From Trueperaceae bacterium (GTDB lineage Bacteria > Deinococcota > Deinococci > Deinococcales > Trueperaceae), in contig JAMLIB010000002.1 in assembly GCA_023954415.1 (NCBI GenBank), forward strand, positions 124,001 to 188,000: a stretch of 64,000 bases of DNA, written 5' to 3'. Shown one piece after another: positions 61,716 to 64,000 of the stretch; position 1 is the stretch's first letter, and each line of letters begins with the position of its first letter. The position numbers and the translations under genes are program-made. The notes beneath the pieces were generated by a model. The model was not told the origin of the DNA. It saw only the letters and a list, made by a program, of their open reading frames with translations, and searched no databases.

Positions 61716-63661
61716 ACCGTCCTCTGCTTCGCCCTGCCGCGGTCGTACTCCCAGCGCGCGGCGCGCACGTTCTCCTGCTCGGTGGCCTCGGCGATTGGTA
61801 CGTCCCACCAGCCCTCGAAGCCGGGTACGCGCTTCTCAGGGTGCGCGGGCACGACGATCACGGTGACGCGCTCGGCGGAGCGCGCCGCTGCCAGCGCCGC
61901 GACCAGCGCCTCCCTGGTCGGCGCGAACACGGCGTCGGCGCCGAGCGCCGCCGCGTGCGCCGTGTAGTCGACGCTCTGGTACGGCCCGTCCAGGGCACCG
62001 CCGAGCGCGGCGCGGCCGCGCAGCTCGTTGAGGAACGAGGGCGTGCCGGAGGCGCGCTGCAGGCCGTGGATCGACTGGAAGCCGTGGTTGTCGACGAGCA
62101 CGATAGTGAAGCGCAGCCCTTCGGCGAGCGCCGTCACGATCTCGCTGTTCATCATCAGGTAGGAGCCGTCGCCGATCATGACCACGACCTCGCGCTCCGG
62201 CTCGGCCAGCTTGACGCCGATGCCGGCGGGGATCTCGTAGCCCATGCACGAGTAGCCGTACTCGAGGTGGTAGGCCTTCGGGTCTTCTGGCCGCCACAGC
62301 TTCAGGAGGTCGCCGGGCATGCTGCCGGCGGCGCAGACGACGGTGGCGTGACCGCCTACGGCGTCGTTGACGATGCCGATGACCTCGGCCTGCGCCAGCC
62401 GCCCTGCGTCCACGCCGTCAGGACCCACCCCACCCGGATCCACCCCACCCGGATCCACCCCGCCGCGCGTCGCGGCCAGGCCCTCGCCGGAGCGCAGTGC
62501 GTCGACGATGCCGTCCCACTCGGCCTTGACCGTCCTGACCCGCTCGCGCCACGGTTGCGGCGCGCCGCTCCAGCCGGCGTCGGCCAGCTCGGCGCCGAGG
62601 CGCTCGAGGGCACGCTTGGCGTCGGCAACGACCGGGAGGCTCCTCAACTTGCCGGCGTCGGCCGCGACGACGTTGATGCTCACGAACTCCACCCCAGGGT
62701 CCTGGAAGGCCGTCTTCGAGGCCGTGACGAAGTCGCCGAGGCGCGTGCCCACGGCAATCACGAGGTCGGCGTCCGCGGCCAGGCGGTTGGCGGCCAGGCC
62801 GCCGGCGGCGCCCATCGCCCCGGCGTTGGACGGGTGGTCCCACGCCAGCGCGCCCTTGCCGGCCTGGGACTCCACCACGGGCACCCCGTGGCGCCGCGCG
62901 AACGCCGCGAGCTCCGCGCTCGCGCCGGAGTAGATGACGCCGCCGCCGCACACGACGAGCGGCCGCCGCGCACGCGCCAGCCGGCGCGCCACCTCCGCGA
63001 CGAGCTCCGGCTCCGGCTCGGGGCGCCGCACGCGCCATGCGCGCTCGGCGAAGAGCTCCGCGGGCCAGTCGTACGCCTCCGTCTGCACGTCCTCGGGGAG
63101 GGCGATCACGACCGCGCCCGTCTCGGCGGGGTCGGTCAGCACGCGCATGGCCTCGGGCAGGACCGAGAGGAGCTGCTCGGGGCGCGTGACGCGGGTGAAG
63201 AAGCGCGAGACGGGCCGGAAGGCGTCGTTCACGCTCACGTCGTGCTCGAGCGGGTGCTCGAGCTGCTGCAGCACGGGGTCGGGGATGCGGTTGGCGAAGT
63301 AGTCGGACGGGAAGAGGAGCACCGGCAGGCGGTTGATGGTGGCGCCCGCCGCGCCCGTGAGCATGTTGGTCGACCCGGGGCCGATGGAGGCCGTGCAGGC
63401 GAGCGCCTGCAACCTGTCGGCGTGCTTGGCGAAGGCGGCGGCCGTATGCACCATGGCCTGCTCGTTCTGCGGCCTGTAGGCGCGCAGGCCGACCTCCGGC
63501 CCGAGCTCCTGCAGCGCCTGGCCGAGGCCGGTCACGTTGCCGTGGCCGAGGATGGCGAACATGCCGGGCACGAGCCGCCTCGCCACCCCGTCGCGCTCGG
63601 ACGACTGCGCGGCGAGGTACTTGACGATCGCCTGGCCTACGGTCAGCCGCAGCGTGCTCAC
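61712..63661 (-). CDS. iolD: Trihydroxycyclohexane-1,2-dione hydrolase
   Basis: 649 aa, GTG start overlapping the stop of the ABC ATPase gene (GTGA). ThDP-dependent enzyme of the acetolactate synthase type: catalytic Glu67 in RPQNEQAM, HVSVNDAFRP-type segment EHDVSVNDAFRPVSRFF, ThDP/Mg site GDGSYLMMNSEI, and SYSCMGYEIPAGIG-like YGYSCMGYEIPAG. Hydrolyses the cyclic dione, opening the inositol ring. A tandem GGVDP insertion occurs near residue 400 in the linker between the central and C-terminal domains. Confidence 0.94.
   Translation of the reverse strand: MSTLRLTVGQAIVKYLAAQSSERDGVARRLVPGMFAILGHGNVTGLGQALQELGPEVGLRAYRPQNEQAMVHTAAAFAKHADRLQALACTASIGPGSTNMLTGAAGATINRLPVLLFPSDYFANRIPDPVLQQLEHPLEHDVSVNDAFRPVSRFFTRVTRPEQLLSVLPEAMRVLTDPAETGAVVIALPEDVQTEAYDWPAELFAERAWRVRRPEPEPELVAEVARRLARARRPLVVCGGGVIYSGASAELAAFARRHGVPVVESQAGKGALAWDHPSNAGAMGAAGGLAANRLAADADLVIAVGTRLGDFVTASKTAFQDPGVEFVSINVVAADAGKLRSLPVVADAKRALERLGAELADAGWSGAPQPWRERVRTVKAEWDGIVDALRSGEGLAATRGGVDPGGVDPGGVGPDGVDAGRLAQAEVIGIVNDAVGGHATVVCAAGSMPGDLLKLWRPEDPKAYHLEYGYSCMGYEIPAGIGVKLAEPEREVVVMIGDGSYLMMNSEIVTALAEGLRFTIVLVDNHGFQSIHGLQRASGTPSFLNELRGRAALGGALDGPYQSVDYTAHAAALGADAVFAPTREALVAALAAARSAERVTVIVVPAHPEKRVPGFEGWWDVPIAEATEQENVRAARWEYDRGRAKQRTV
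62425..62469. repeat. 15-bp in-frame tandem repeat within iolD
   Basis: CCACCCCACCCGGAT at 62425-62439 is repeated exactly at 62440-62454 and partly at 62455-62469; on the coding strand each unit adds five residues (GGVDP). Probably slippage in a flexible linker. Confidence 0.8.
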
Positions 63662-64000
63662 GAGGCCGTCTCTCCCCCTTCCGGCAGGAGGTAGACGCCG
63701 GCCGTGTGGAAGGTGACCTCGACCGCGTCGCCGCGCATGAAGCGGCTGCGCCCCTCGCCCGACACGCTCGAGGCGAGCTCACCGAGCGGCGTGGCGAGCA
63801 GCAGCTCGCTGGTGATGCCCAGGTAGCTGACGCTCTTGACGGTGGCGGGCAGGAACCCCGCCTCCGCGTCGCCAAGCGTGCCGGGGCCCCCGGCGGTGGC
63901 GAGCCGCACGGCCTCCGGCCTGACCATGACGGTCGCCTTACCCTCGGGGAACGCCTGCGCGTACGGGAAGCGGTACGGGCCGACGCGTACGGACGACCCG
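63658..64000 (-). CDS. ABC transporter ATP-binding protein, C-terminal part
   Basis: Only the last 114 codons are in the window; the 5' part lies beyond position 64000. The visible part is the TOBE regulatory region of PotA/FbpC/UgpC-type ATPases: VMVRPEAVRLA, SVSYLGITSELLLATPLGELASS shortened here to YLGITSELLLATPLGE, and RGDAVEVTFHTAGVYLLPEG. It is translationally coupled to iolD, so the transporter may import inositol or a related compound, though PotA-type systems usually carry polyamines, iron or phosphonates. Confidence 0.82.
   Translation of the reverse strand, partial: GSSVRVGPYRFPYAQAFPEGKATVMVRPEAVRLATAGGPGTLGDAEAGFLPATVKSVSYLGITSELLLATPLGELASSVSGEGRSRFMRGDAVEVTFHTAGVYLLPEGGETAS

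Noticed and set aside
61841-63694. Open frame of about 617 codons opposite iolD
   Set aside because: Same antisense effect; His/Arg/Gly-rich, while iolD is a clear family member.
1-64000. tRNA, rRNA, CRISPR arrays, insertion sequences, replication origin
   Set aside because: Looked for cloverleaf-like sequences, regularly spaced repeats, transposase motifs and terminal inverted repeats by eye; found none.

Overview
The window is a GC-rich (about two-thirds G+C or more by eye), densely packed bacterial chromosome segment with 57 called coding sequences, no rRNA, tRNA or CRISPR array. It looks like a member of the Deinococcota, possibly Trueperaceae; this is inference. All four complete solute-binding proteins carry ordinary (non-lipoprotein) signal peptides ending in an A-x-A/Q type site, which fits a diderm cell. 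One gene (fur) appears to be preceded by a -10 box only 7 nt before its start, as in the leaderless mRNAs known from Deinococcus. Many genes overlap by 4 nt (NTGA), with ATG, GTG, TTG and apparently even CTG starts.

Layout. 1-655: 3' part of a lipoprotein gene. 867-4478: a Fur-family regulator and a convergent aztD-aztC-aztB zinc uptake operon with a palindromic operator but no ATPase gene. 4789-7504: a DMT exporter and a TPR protein. 16370-7618 (minus strand): amidohydrolase, dipeptide-type ABC transporter (binding protein and two permeases), S9 peptidase, amidase and IclR regulator. 16504-20729 (plus): zinc alcohol dehydrogenase, aldo-keto reductase and lactonase resembling an oxidative deoxy-sugar pathway, plus an M24 peptidase. 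20758-29230: LacI regulator and a divergent dipeptide-type transporter operon with M42 peptidase, enolase-superfamily epimerase/cycloisomerase and sulfatase. 29262-29938: VapBC-like toxin-antitoxin.

34285-29997 (minus): DUF885-like metallopeptidase, IclR, D-2-hydroxyacid dehydrogenase and an M24-fold protein with lost metal ligands. 34450-43708 (plus, divergent): a third dipeptide-type transporter followed by a ketopantoate-reductase-like enzyme, two Gfo/Idh/MocA oxidoreductases, a DUF885 protein with a damaged zinc motif and a DapA-family lyase. 43845-45855 (minus): aldo-keto reductase and IolE-like TIM barrel. 46224-55904 (plus): LacI regulator, GH38 alpha-mannosidase, complete sugar ABC transporter including ATPase, and a PHP metallohydrolase. 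57747-56023: DarT-DarG DNA ADP-ribosylation toxin-antitoxin. 64000-57796: end of a PotA-type ABC ATPase gene followed by iolD-iolE-iolG-iolB-iolC for myo-inositol catabolism.

Taken together this is a scavenging segment: separate, locally regulated import-and-degrade modules for peptides or peptide-like compounds, deoxy sugars, mannosides and inositol. None of the three dipeptide-type transporters nor the zinc transporter carries an ATPase gene here, so shared ATPases must be encoded elsewhere. All four binding-protein genes are followed by a GC-rich hairpin before the permease gene. A shared LacI-type box links the deoxy-sugar operon and the peptide/sulfatase operon. The best candidates for undescribed biology are the 34450-43708 catabolic operon with its divergent partner, the M42/MLE/sulfatase operon, and the motif-degenerate M24 and DUF885 proteins.
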